Below are positions 1 through 20,200 of a DNA stretch of 64,000 nt, in pieces (position 1 is the stretch's first letter; every line of letters starts with the position of its first letter). The position numbers and the translations under genes are program-made. The stretch comes from Vermamoeba vermiformis. Its lineage: Eukaryota > Tubulinea > Echinamoebida. A model generated the notes under the pieces. The model was not told the DNA's origin and searched no databases. It saw nothing but the letters and a program-made list of their open reading frames with translations. The DNA is taken from the NCBI GenBank assembly GCA_045837725.1, contig JBEWZL010000227.1:124001-188000 (forward strand), in the 5' to 3' direction.

Positions 1-3896
<3,896 letters not shown>

Positions 3897-4545
3897 TTTA
3901 TTTCGTTCGTGTACATAACAATCCAATTATTTTAATAAAGCAAATATTTATTTTATTTTTCTGACGAGAAGTACGACATGATGGAACAGCACAATTATCA
4001 ATACAAATGACAAATACCCGCTAGGGCTGTAAGTAACTCCGACATAGAAAGTAAGGAAAGCACGCAAAGATCAGGATCGTACACAACTTCGTTATCAATA
4101 GATTCTCATTATATTTCATTATAGATAATATTGACGTATTTTTCCTGGTTAAACCAACAATTTTAAGTGTATAACTACAAAGATCTAATGAATTAATTTT
4201 TAAAATTCAACCAGGCCTTACTCAAGCAAATGAATTGCTTCAACGCTCACGAGTAAGCTCGCAATGCTATATAGCATCCGTTATGGATGTTGTTGTGGAT
4301 CTAATCGATTTAAGCGAGTCAACCCAAAAATTGAATCAAATCTGATTGGTTCATTTGCAGAAGATGAAGATATAGAAGTACACATTTTTTTGCGGGACGC
4401 GGAAAACTCGTAATCGGAAAAATGGAAGTCCGTGTGGGCATTTCGCCGGGACGATTTAGTATTAAATTGCAATCTTCAAAAAAGTTCTCCCAAACAATAG
4501 GTTTGTTGAAGCAAGGACCACATTTCGGCGTATTCGAATATCGAG
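3897..4545. other. Intergenic region between the ABCC tandem genes
   Basis: 649 bp between the two transporters. No gene could be assigned. Two plus-strand open stretches look protein-like: about 4213-4343, and 4422-4592, which starts with ATG and overlaps the next gene's first exon in another frame. Neither continues across clear splice sites and neither is recognisable, so they may be decayed coding sequence or chance. The promoter of the second transporter must lie here; no clear TATA box is seen. Confidence 0.35.
3934..3939 (+). terminator. AATAAA poly(A) signal of the first ABCC gene
   Basis: A canonical AATAAA lies 38 nt after the stop codon of the upstream transporter gene and is followed by an AT-rich stretch. 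Its use as the cleavage signal is inferred. Confidence 0.5.
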
Positions 4546-9496
<4,951 letters not shown>

Positions 9497-9644
9497 ATAA
9501 ATCAGGTACAAATTAATACTTTTTTATTATCATTCGTTGAAAAATAGCCTTATTTCTTGCATTTTTTTCAATTCAATAATGCTTGAACTCTTATGAACTT
9601 TATTATTATAATATGATACATACAGTTGTAAATTGCCTTTTAAG

Positions 9645-11416
9645 TTACACTGGTGCAAAGATCTTTTGAGTGAGAGGACCACAAGGACCAACACCAGGAT
9701 ATTTTAAATGACTGAAAATTAACTGCCAAATTTCAACAGGGAACAAATTCTTAGCTACATCACTTCTCATAATATTGTGTGCCAAAATGATAGCGTTAGA
9801 TTTCATGTCACCATAATGTTTTCTGTTTCTCTTGATTACATTATTCTCTAAGCCCTTCAATCCAGTTAATTTAGTCAAAGTCCAATTCTTTTCTAAAGCT
9901 GGTAGAACTTGATTAACTTCTGAAATTTCATCAATTTCATTTCCGCACTGCAAGTCCAGCAAAGTGTCATTAAGTGTCAAAAACTTGCTAAAGGAGTCCA
10001 AATCTGTTGAATCAAATCTGAGTGCTGGTAAATCTAATTTTTTAATAGTCTTATTATTAGCCATAAATTCGAACAATTCTTTTCCCATGTGTTCTACCAT
10101 TCCTAATATTACATGCTGCAAATTTGCATTAGCATCAATACCATCCAGTAGTCGCAATAAATTAGCTTCACTGTAAATTGTACTGCCACATAAATGCAAA
10201 TATTTGAGTTTCTTTGCAGATCTGACATAATCTGCAATATAAGCTGGTTGATCTGTCTCCCACGTGACTTCTTCAAAAGTGATTTTTTCCATGACTGTGT
10301 TTTTCTTTAAAGCTGCAAATAGGCGTCTATTATCAGGCAGATTGAAATTGTAAGTGTGCAAATGTAACACTTTCACCAAGTTTTGTTCGATCAGATCCAA
10401 AAATAGTTCAGTTGTTTCAATATTGAATGAAACATAATAAAATGTAAATTCAATAGGGACGTTTCTGTCTTTGATTATTTTGAATAGTCTTTGAATCTTT
10501 TCAAATGAGTTTTCGTCTGTGTGAACGGATCTTAATTCTATCAAATCAACTGTCTTATTAACCGAAAGCATCTCGCATAACTTGGAAAATTTCTCGTCGT
10601 TTTCTACAACCTTGTGGTCCATCGATAAATTTCGGAGTGATTTGTTTTTTCTGAGAATTTTGACAAGCATCAGATCCAGATCTATTGAACAACTGTCAAT
10701 GCCCATATAAAGTTCTTTTATCGCCGAATCAGTTGATAGTACTTCTTCGAATTTACTCCAATCACATCTATCTTCCATTTCGTACATGTATGAGAAGTTT
10801 AAAGTTGTTACGGATTTGCTTTGTTGAAATATTGGAATAATACAATCGTCAATTGCTTCTTTGCTTGCAGAATCTCCCATAATAATTACGGATGATAGCG
10901 ATCGATTTTCTATGACAGCTTTGCCGATGTGCTTTAACACATCCGGATTTCGGTCGCCGTAAAGCTCAACCTTTAACGTCTTTAGTGTTTTGGTTTGTTT
11001 GATAGCTTCCAATAACCCATATATATTCTCGAGTTTAGTTCTATCTGATATTACAATACACAACGTTCTAATTTGCGGGATCGAGCGAATAAGTTTTGCT
11101 GAAAGATCGGATGTGGGTTCGTCCAACAAGTTTCTCTCCGTTAGTGTTAAATCTTCAAAATTCATCCAATCGACCAATGCGTTATATACATAGTTCGTCC
11201 AGCGTTCAGGAATTGCAGGAGGGAATAAGAAGGTAGATCCAGACACGAAGGTGAAATTTTTTGGTTCTGAATGCGTTACCAAATACTCAATATCCCTGAC
11301 TTCAATATTCTCCTATTATTTCAGAATTAATACGATTTTTTTAACCTTTAGCAATTTATTTTCAATTTATTTCGATTTAATTTTTTGTACGTTGGTAGAT
11401 CACGACTTACCGTCAT
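9645..11416 (-). CDS. Leucine-rich-repeat protein with C-terminal F-box-like module
   Basis: Two exons: a 6-nt first exon (ATG ACG at 11416-11411) and a long exon 11312-9645, together 557 residues starting MTENIEVRDIEYLVTH. The tiny first exon is inferred because the long ORF has no ATG at its start and a GTAAGT donor follows ATGACG in phase. The body carries irregular RI-like LRRs (for example NKSLRNLS, KTVDLIEL, NKTIKKLDL). The last ~50 residues hold AHNIMRS...LFPVEIWQLIFSHLKYP, which resembles an F-box (LPxEIWxxIF) placed at the C-terminus. The same ending occurs at 41861-42010, 49000-49167 and 63730-63889. A role as a substrate adaptor for SCF-type ubiquitin ligases is inference. Codon use is AT-rich. 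Confidence 0.85.
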
Positions 11417-11640
11417 TGATTTTACTATATTATAAGTCCTTAGTAAAAAATATTAATATAATGTTGATGCGCGTCTGTTGTTGAATGATTGCAAAGTGAG
11501 CGTTGAGTAAAAAAGTCTTTTTTCAATTTATTTTTATCAGCGACCTCAACCGACCAGATGTGGCATTAAAAATAGCCGATTATTGACAGATTATATATCA
11601 ATTCAACAATATCGAGGTCTGAATAGAAGGTTGTAACGAG
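11417..11640. other. Intergenic region upstream of the LRR gene
   Basis: AT-rich spacer between the minus-strand LRR gene and the F-box remnant. It probably holds the LRR promoter. I see no gene, RNA or distinct motif in it. Confidence 0.4.
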
Positions 11641-11823
11641 CTTCAATGGCGGATTAGCAATCTTCCGTAAGAAATTTCGTTAGAAATATTCAACGCATTG
11701 CGTCCAAAAGATATTGTAATATTACAAGTAGTAAGCAAACAATGGAAGCAATTTTTACGAAGCGAAGAGATCTGGAACAAAAAATGTTTTCCGTATTGCC
11801 AAATTATCATTCCTATGGCTTCA
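11641..11823 (+). pseudogene. F-box gene remnant with an in-frame stop
   Basis: In the frame starting at 11641 the translation reads ...RISNLP*EISLEIFNALRP, then KDIVILQVVSKQWKQFLR and SEEIWNKKCFP. This matches the F-box pattern LPxEI..IF..L..KD...L..VSKxWxx....IW, but a TAA stop (11668-11670) sits at the variable position of the LPxEI motif. A GTAAGC donor at 11824 suggests a former exon end. The remnant resembles the F-box exon of the gene at 30170. No intact start or downstream exon was found. A short exon skipping the stop cannot be excluded, but a decayed copy is more likely. Confidence 0.55.
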
Positions 11824-12033
11824 GTAAGCTTACTTTAATTATCTATCGCTCTAAATAATATTTTTGAATTTTTTGGTAACCAAGGTCATTTTAAGTTTTT
11901 TTTATTGCGCGGCGTTTATTTTATTGACTCGCTTGATCATCTGAAGAAATTACTAATAGGCGCTAAATCTACCGTCTACACGACCATACTCCAGCTATTA
12001 AGTGCATAGTAAGCCCTTTACACCATAAACGAT

Positions 12034-12526
12034 GCTTTTCATAATCCTCGTCGACTTTGTCAAGCGGGAAGAATTGCAAACAGGAAAGCGATTGCGACAG
12101 CAACGTGTGCGATAACTTTGTTTGCATTGTAAGTCTTCAAAATACTATAGATACTTTTGGATATGATCACTGTTGAACTTACATCCTTTGTATTGACAGA
12201 GAAAAGTCCAAGTGCTGGTACCCAACGCCCGGCTCCAATTCGACACCTTTTGGCAAGCCTGGGGGCGGTGGAACGAACGAAGTTTATGTACCCGATAGTA
12301 GGTGTGATGAAAGTCACGTACTGAGGAAGTTTATCCCTCCGCACGATGAACTGCAGCTCATTAGTTCCCGTCTCATATTCGTGAGTACCTACCTAGTGCC
12401 GTAAGTGCTCGCAAAATATAATTAGTTTTATGACCATGAATATGGATCGAATAAAAAAAATTACATAAAATTCAGTTTTGTAGCGCTGATGACTTGTTCG
12501 TTCGACTTGAAAACTCCGTCGACTAG
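12034..12526 (+). pseudogene. Possible remnant of a secreted Cys-rich protein gene
   Basis: The plus strand shows three pieces in different frames. First, an ATG with a hydrophobic leader (MLFIILVDF, near 12034). Then a Cys-rich stretch in another frame (GKNCKQESDCDSNVCDNFVC, about 12065-12129) ending at a GTAAGT donor. Then, after an acceptor near 12200, an open stretch containing KSKCWYPTPGSNSTPFG and DSRCDESHVLRKF that runs to a GTGAGT donor near 12390. A last possible exon ends at TAG 12524-12526. The frames do not join without at least one frameshift, so I call it a likely pseudogene. The C..DSDC spacing recalls small secreted Cys-rich domains. The family is not recognised. Confidence 0.35.
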
Positions 12527-13172
12527 TCCAGGATCCTTAGAAATGAATTTTTACTGGCAAATCGTGCACATTTTCAGCCACCGTTAACTTTTCCAAAGCA
12601 ATATCTCGTCGTTGCCTTCTGCTGTCGTTTTGCTGCATCGGCATCTTAGTGAACTCACAGATCTTAGTATCCTTAATTCATCAAGCTTCGAGTAGCTGTA
12701 ACTGTACGCGAGCTTTACCTTTGACGGGAAGTTGAACGGTTAACGTTGACGAGGATGGCATCTCAACGCTCCATCTGAGTCAAGATGCTTGTACAATTGT
12801 ACTAACGAGAGTCGCGACAAATAGCAAATATGACCAGATAAGCTGAAAATAGACACTTCTACTAAGCGTTGCGTAGTTCACGGAAGATCGTGGATCTGAT
12901 CCGGACCGGATTTGGTCTGAACCTTCACAACGTCGCGCTTGGTAGCACATCGGATTATTTTCTTGGTCTCAGTGTTGGTAAATTTTGTTTGCGTACATTT
13001 CTCAGAACGCCACAAGATTCCGGCTGTTACGAAATTTGGAAAAATATCTCACATTTTTCGAATTTTTTTCGGCCTCATTGTACAGCCTCGAAAATATTTA
13101 AGGCTACGTACAATGTAGACCGTTTATTCAACAAACAAACTAACAACCACTCAATACCTTCATCAACTAACA
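12527..13172. other. Intergenic region, promoter side of the 13173 gene
   Basis: 646 bp upstream of the orphan gene. An open frame across 12869-13192 runs through the TATA-like element and 5' leader and is judged spurious. Apart from that element no feature is recognised. Confidence 0.4.
13091..13102 (+). promoter_or_regulatory. TATA-like element upstream of the 13173 gene
   Basis: AAATATTTAAGG lies about 75 nt before the ATG at 13173 and is followed by a C/A-rich leader (CAACAAACAAACTAACAACC). That arrangement fits a core promoter and short 5' UTR of a highly expressed gene. Assigned by position only. Confidence 0.45.
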
Positions 13173-13716
13173 ATGTCTCTTGCTTTACGTAAAGCTGTCG
13201 CCGATTGCGAAGCCGGCAACGGATTGGCAAACTTCAACAAAGAGTTGAAGGCAATTAGCCCCAAGATGGTCGGCACCCTTGATTTCGACTCCATTAAGGC
13301 TTTGACTGTAAGTACAACACTCGATCCAACTTTCAAAAACAAATTCTTAGAACTATTTTTACGAACAGGGCAAGATCAACTGGACTACCAAAGAAGAAGT
13401 CGACGCTCCTATTGCCGTCTTGAAGTACTTCACTAAGACTATCAACTGCATCACAGTCGTCTCAAAGGCCCTTGCGAAGGTGGCTTCGAATCCTATCGGC
13501 AAGGAAGTCGTTCAAGAAGAGATCGAGAAGGTCATCGTCCACGTGGCCCAAGACGACACGAAAACTGCCGCTTTTGCTTGCGCCTACAAGGTTGAGAAGA
13601 ACGGCAAAGAGCTCCACGTGACCCTTGGTCGTGACTGGCCCTCGCAAGCTAAAGACAGCAACAGCTCTTCCCCTGGAGAAGGTGACTTGGCTAAAATCAT
13701 TGAAGCTATGTTGTAA
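13173..13716 (+). CDS. Small, highly codon-biased protein of unknown function
   Basis: Two exons (13173-13307, 13369-13716) with a 61-nt GT-AG intron give 160 residues starting MSLALRKAVADCEAGNG. No signal peptide or membrane segment is visible. The sequence is soluble, Lys/Ala/Val-rich and probably alpha/beta (KYFTKTINCITVVSKALAKV, then an amphipathic EEIEKVIVHVAQ stretch), ending GEGDLAKIIEAML. Codon choice is strongly C-ending (AAG, ATC, GCC), as expected for an abundant protein, and a TATA-like element and A/C-rich leader precede it. I do not recognise the family. Gene reality is well supported by codon bias and clean splice signals. Confidence 0.82.
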
Positions 13717-14282
13717 ACAGCGAGTTACACGTGAACTGCCTTCTAAATTCTTTCGGCAGATCAGAAATCTCCGCAGAAAATAAATTGTTTTAGCTCAAAA
13801 AACGCGTGCACGAATCTGATTGACATTGGAATGATCATATCCTACTCTAAAGCGAATATTATTAGGTTATATGCAGCTTGGGAAGATTCGTTTTCGGCAT
13901 TTTTGGATTTCAACAATTTCTTGATAGTCGATTTATCAATGTATTAGATAATCCGACAAACTGCACGTGTAATAATTTCTTTACTTAAGCTAACTATTAC
14001 TCCGATCCAGGCAACTTTAGATCTTAAAGTCAAACAAAGTCAATGAGAGAACCGGCGTATTACACAACAGTTGTGAACGCAAAAACGAAAGCTATACTAC
14101 TGAACTTATCGTTAGCTCTACTTGTATCAATTGCGAGCTCCGCAGCATTAACTTAGGGCAACTTGCTTAGCAAAAACCTTAATAATTATGAAGATCTAGC
14201 AACAGGTAATATGATAAATCTCGTATTTTACATGATATAAAAGTATAGTAATTACAATGGTGGGTTTTGTTCGCTCGTAAAC
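13717..14282. other. Intergenic region between convergent genes
   Basis: 566 bp between the orphan gene and the kinesin 3' end. An AATAAA about 65 nt after the orphan stop (near 13780) is a likely poly(A) signal. No ORF or RNA gene is evident in the remainder. Confidence 0.4.
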
Positions 14283-17200
14283 TTAATTATAAGCGATGTT
14301 TTCTTTGTTCGCGGACTGCATCTGAAGTTTTTGTTTGACTTTCTTATCGTGAGCTGCTTGTAATTTACCCTTAAGGTCTCTATATTTCTTCTCCATAATT
14401 TCAGCCTTCTTTTCCCAGCCGCTTCGTTCTCGCTCCAGCAGATCGAACTTTTCGCGTAACGAAGATAACTCTTTGAGCTCTTGCTCTTGCATATTGAACG
14501 CTTCCAAATTAGTATCGACCTTGCCCTTCAAGAATTCGACCTCTTCTTCGAGCTCCTTCTGTTTCGTAACGTACTCTTCTTGCAAGATCTGCGCAACTTT
14601 CTGTTTTTCTTCGAGGGCAGTTGCGAGCAAGGAGTTCAACTCTTCTTTCTCTTTCTCGAGCAAGACTAATTGATCGGCAAGCTACGCAATTAATTAGTCG
14701 ATAAATTCTTCGAAAAAATTAATGAATTTGTACGTACTGCTTTGAATTGCTCTTGAACAGACTTGTTCTCTTCGTCTTTCTTAACAAGGGTAGCCTCGCA
14801 TTCAGCAACGATGCTCTGCATCTCGTTTTCGACACGAGAACGCTCGTTATTGTATTCTTGTTCCATACGAGCCTTCTCTTCGTCAGCGGATCGACGAACA
14901 TTCTCGATCTGTTCGTCCTTTTGCGAGATTTGGGCTTGCAAGTCCTTAACGAGCGCTTCGAAGTGGACGCGTTGCTCGTCATAGGCCTTTTCGACGATCT
15001 CACGCTTCTGCATCAATTCCTCAACGCGCTACAAACAGATCCGAGTCAGTACAAATCTCAAGCTACATTGAAATTGAATATTTGTAATAGTTAAAATTCA
15101 TATTCAGCCGAAAGATGGTTTGTTTAGCTTTCATAGAATTCAAGCTAAGGAAATGCTGCATCATTTTGAACTTAAATATTTGTGCATTGCAGTAATACTA
15201 ATTAGTACTAGTCTAATTACCTTATCGCGTTCTTGCTTGGCTCTCTCGCGGTCCTTCAATTGCTTGATGAGATCGGACTTCTCAGACTCAATCTTCTCGA
15301 TCTTTTCTTCGCACGAAGCTTTGGTCTCGTCAATTTCAAGAGAAACATTAATGAGTTGGTTGCTCAGTGCTTCTCTTTCATCAACAAGAGCCTTGAGCTT
15401 GTTCTTCAAGTCGGAGATTTCGCCTTCGCTTTGTTCCAAGCGGATCGAAGTTTGGTCGAGTTTGGATCTGAGTTGTTCAAGCTCGCTGACCTTCTCCTCC
15501 AATAGCTTGACATTAGCAAGCATTTGAGCACTTTCTTCTTGCAATTGAGTATGTTGAGCACTCAATTCATCAAGTCTGGCTTCGAGAATGTTCTTGGACT
15601 CCAAGAGTTGCAACGAATCGGCATTAATTTCTTCGAATTGACGCTCTTTTTCTTCGAGCATCGACTTGAGCTGATTAATAATAGCATCACGTTGCGACAA
15701 ATCTTCGCTCAAAGCACCAACGCGAGAGTCGCCGTCAAGCTTCGCTTCGATGACCTTTTGGAAGTTGTCCTTCATGCCGTCCAACTCCTTCTTAGTCGAG
15801 TCAAAGGTCTTCTGCAAGCCATCAAGTTGAGTCTTGGTCTTTTCGAGCGACTTGGTGAGTTGTTCGTTCTGCTTCTCAAATTCTTTCATTTGAGCGGTCA
15901 ACTCCTTGTTACGTTGCTCGTAGGCCTTGTTGCTGGTCTTCAATTTCTCATTCTAAATAATATTATGTCAATAAATACGTTTTTAATTAATTGTTTTGTG
16001 CTCGATCTAGATCTGGCCGAAAACGTACCTCTTTCTCAAGAACGCCATGGCCGCTCTTCGAAGACTTGAATTCGCGTTCAAGTGAAGCTTTCTCGGCGAT
16101 CAAAGCGGTATTTTCGGCATTAGAGCTCTTCAATTTGCCTTCCAACTGCTGCACCTTCTCCTTCAACTTCTCGATGTCTTTAGCCTTCGAATTTTGTTCC
16201 TTCTCAGCTGAGGTCTGAGTTTGAGTGGCTTGTTTCAACTAAAAGATAAGGTATTAGTAATTTGTAACGAAAAGTCGATTTTAAATCCGGATGCGGGACT
16301 TACCTCTTTCTTCAGCTGCTTCTCAGAATCGCGCAACTTGTTCAACTCTTCCTTAGTAGAGTTAAATTCTGATTGCCACTTAGTCTTGGCAGCCTCAGCT
16401 TCGGATCTCTCGAGCTGCAACTCTTTCTGAGCAGTAGAAAGGCTCTTCTCGGTGTCCTTCAACAAACCAGAAGTCTGCTTTAATTGACTGCGAAGTTGTG
16501 ACATTTCATTAGTCATTTCAACAATCGTAGTACGAGCATTGTTCAAGTCGTTAACGTTAATGTTGTACTGCTCGATCTGTTGTTGCAAAGTGTGCTCGAG
16601 AGTCATCTTATCAGATGCAAGCTAATAAGAAGTATAATTAATACGATATTACGCAGAAATAACCCAATTTTTTCAGTCTTACTTGTTGGATCTGGGCATT
16701 AACAGAGTCAACACCGGCAGAATAAGCCGTAATGGCCATATCAAGCTCATTCTTCTCTTTTTCAACTCTACGCAACTCAGCTTCGACATTTTCAGCGCGT
16801 TCAGTCTCGTCCTTCAATCTGCTCTGCAAGTTTGAGATCTCGCGTCGCAGATCAGACACTTCCAATTGTGATTTTTGGCCCTAAAAAAAGCACCGTGTAA
16901 ACAACTCTGCTATAGATATCGAATTGATTGACTTACGTTTTCTTCTTGGTCCATCAATTGGTCTTCGACTTGCTTCAATCTAGATCTCAATTTGCTGTGC
17001 ATTGAGTCCAATTCCTAATTTATAACGAACATTAGAAAACAGGTTTATATGAGTATTATATAATTTCTGAATATTAAAAGTTTCAGGAACTCGTTGTATC
17101 ATAATAACAGAACAATTTAGAATTGCAAGCATTCAATAGCATGGGATAAATGATTCATCATGAACTTTAGATCTGCCGTTGTAGCGCTGCAAAAAAAATG

Positions 17201-20200
17201 AGAATTGAAAACTTACTTGATATCGAGTCTCAGCGTCCTTGTACTTGTTGTTAATGGCCATAATGGAGTTATCCATATCGCGCATTCTGTTCTTCATCTC
17301 GTTGATTTGCTTGTTCAACGCTTCGTTCTCGTTTTCAACGTCGACCAATCGGCTCGCAGCGCCTCTCAAACGAGTGATGTCGCCTTCAAGCTCGGACTTT
17401 TCAAGCATGTACTTGCGCTTGTTGTCCTCAATAACGAACTCCAAGTGCTTCAAGCGAGTGTTCTCAGCACGCAATTGCTCCAACTTCTCGTTCAAGCTGG
17501 AAGCTTCAACGGACTGTTGTTCCATCGAGTAAGCACGTGACTCGAGTCTCTTGCGCTCTTCTTGCTCTTCCTTCAATTGACGCAACAACTTCTCCTTCTC
17601 TTGAACAGCGAGATCGAGGCTCTGTTGCAATTGATTGACGCGTTTTCTGTTGGCTTGCTCATCGCTCTCGGTCTTGCCAAGGAGCGCCTTTTGAGTGTTT
17701 TGGTCTTTCTCCAAGTTCTCCAACAAAGCACGCATGTCACTTGCGTCGCGCTTAGCGTGTTCAGCTTGTTGTTGAGCAGTGGCTAAGTCAGTAGTCAAGA
17801 CGGTTATTTGAGCATTAAGAGTTGCAACAGATGACTCGAGCGAAGTAATAGTCTCTTTGTGCTTGTTAACTTGAGTCTGGAACTCAGCACGAGTGTCGTT
17901 CAATTGCTTCTCGAGCTGTTCTTTCTTGTGTTGCAGATCCATGGTAATGTTGTCCTTAGATAAGAGATCGTGTTGACGCTTCTTTTCTTCGACTTCATAG
18001 GCTTGCAAACGGTTAACTAAGTCAGCCAACTCTAGCTTCTTAAGCGACAATTCGGTCTTCAAGTCATTAATGACGGTACTGTTACGGGCGGATTCAGCTA
18101 CAAAAAAAAATTAATAAAAGAGTAATAAAAAAAATATATAGCAATAATCTATTATTCATAACAAAGCATTTCGCATTGATAGGAAGGTAAAAAAGCAAAA
18201 AAGATAAGAGCACAACACCTCCGATTCCCAGGTAGTCTCCTACCCCAGTACTAAGAAGGCCTGAACAAGCTTAACTTCGCTGATCGGACGGGAAGCGGTG
18301 CATTCTTGTTAGTGTGGTCGTGCCCGAGAACAAAGTCAATTTGATACCCAGGTCGCTCCTTACTAACCAAAAATACTTCCACCATCCACATCACACATCC
18401 GCATCCGCGTTTAATTTAGGAAAACGTTGAAAAAGAATACGTACCTTGGGATTTAATTTCATTCAGCTCATCGGTCAATTTCTTAATCATAGTTTGGGCA
18501 GCATCGGTCTCTTGGATCTTGGCTTGGTAGTTAGAAGTCATTTCTTGCAATGAAGCGGATAACTCGCGAGACAAAGCGGCCTAATTGAATACTGTTAACA
18601 TCTATCGAGCCAAACCATAAATGAAGCTGCTTACGCGATCATCGAGTTGCTTCTTCATGTTGGAGATCTTTTGTTCGCACTCGATCTTCAACTTGTCGTT
18701 AGCTTCACGAAGGATTTCAATCTCAGCAGATTGATTTGTCGATTGCTTAAGCTCTTCAAGTTCCATCTTCAAGCTCTCCTTTTCTGTAAGACAAAGGTTA
18801 AAATTGGTTCATTTAATAAAAGAAAAGATCCGCCACGTACCAGTAATAGCTTGGGTGTATTCCTCGAGCATTGATTGATCGAACTGGCCTGCCTTGGATT
18901 TAGCTTGGAGCTCGTCAGTCAATTTCGCGTTCTCTTCTTGCAAGTTCTTGACCTTGGACTGGCTCAACGACAGATTCGCTTTGACCATCTCCAATTCTTT
19001 CTTGACTTGCAAGGACTCTTCTTCGCGTTGAGCAAGTTGGAAGTTAAACTCACGAGACTGCTCGTCGCATTGAGTGCGCAAAGCGTTGTTCTCGTTTTGT
19101 AAAGCATCAAACTGTTGCTCGAGATCTGCGTATTGGCCTTGAAGTTCTTGCAGACGTTCTTCAGTCAAAGCGCTTTCTTCAGCCAACTTCGCTTCGATCT
19201 CCTCGTGGATCTCTTCAGCCTCCTTAATTTGAGCCTTCAAAACTTCAATTTCTTGGGCTTGAGAGTCGATAGTAGCTTGCATGTTCTTCATGCGGCCTTG
19301 AGCTTCCAACTCAGCGCTGCGGTCGTTAGCCAACAGCTCCTTAATTTCTTCAGCGGCCTTCATTTGTTGCTTCAAAGTAGCGCAGTCGTCTTCTAACTTT
19401 TTGATCTGTTGCGAATCCTCGCCGATCTGCTTTTTATACTCTTCTTCGCGTTGCTCGTATGAAGCCAACTGATTAATATATTAATAAATTGAAAATAACA
19501 CGAACTTAACGATAATACCTTTTCTTTGAGGTCATCAACCTCAGCTGCGGATCCTTGAGCGAGTTCACCTTGAGCCTCTTCGAGCAATCGTTGAGTCTCA
19601 ATTAAATTACGCTCCTTGTTTCTGAACTGAGCAATCACGCCTTCCAATTCAGTCAACAAGCTAGCCTTCTCGTTTTCGAGACTCTCGATCTGTTCGCGCA
19701 TCTGAGTGAGATGCTCGTCATCTAAATAATCAATTAGATATGACTTAAATTGCCTTAAAAGACTATAGTACTTACGAGCTGGCTCCTGGTTAATACGGCT
19801 GCGTTTCTTTGAAGCACGGGGTTCATCCGCATCCAAAGCAAGAGGACTCAAAGGACCGCCAGTAGCGTAGTTATCAACGACCATATCCATGTTGTCGAAG
19901 TCAAGACCACCGTCAGTGATGAGGGTAGGGCTCAACAAGCCACGAGGCATAGTGCTAGTGGGAGCCCAAGTCTGACGTCTGTTCTTGGCTTGCTTGCTGT
20001 CTCTGCTGCTGGAGACAATGTAGTGGGTAAGCTTCTCGAGCTTATCGTGCAAGCGTTGCTTTTCTTCTTCGGTCTAAATGAAGTTCATTAGGATCCGTTA
20101 CGTTCAATAAATAAACGCATCTGTGTCGACTTACTCTTTGTTTTTCATCTCGCAGCAATTCAAGCTCCTTCATGGTGCTATCGGAGATGGCGGTAGTAAC

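Noticed and set aside
12869-13192. 107-codon open frame upstream of the 13173 gene
   Set aside because: It overlaps the TATA-like element, leader and start of a well-supported gene in another frame and has no coding bias.
14473-19396. Many long plus-strand open frames opposite the kinesin gene
   Set aside because: They are antisense shadows of the heptad-rich coiled coil (Leu/Phe/Ser-rich translations) and are broken at every host intron.
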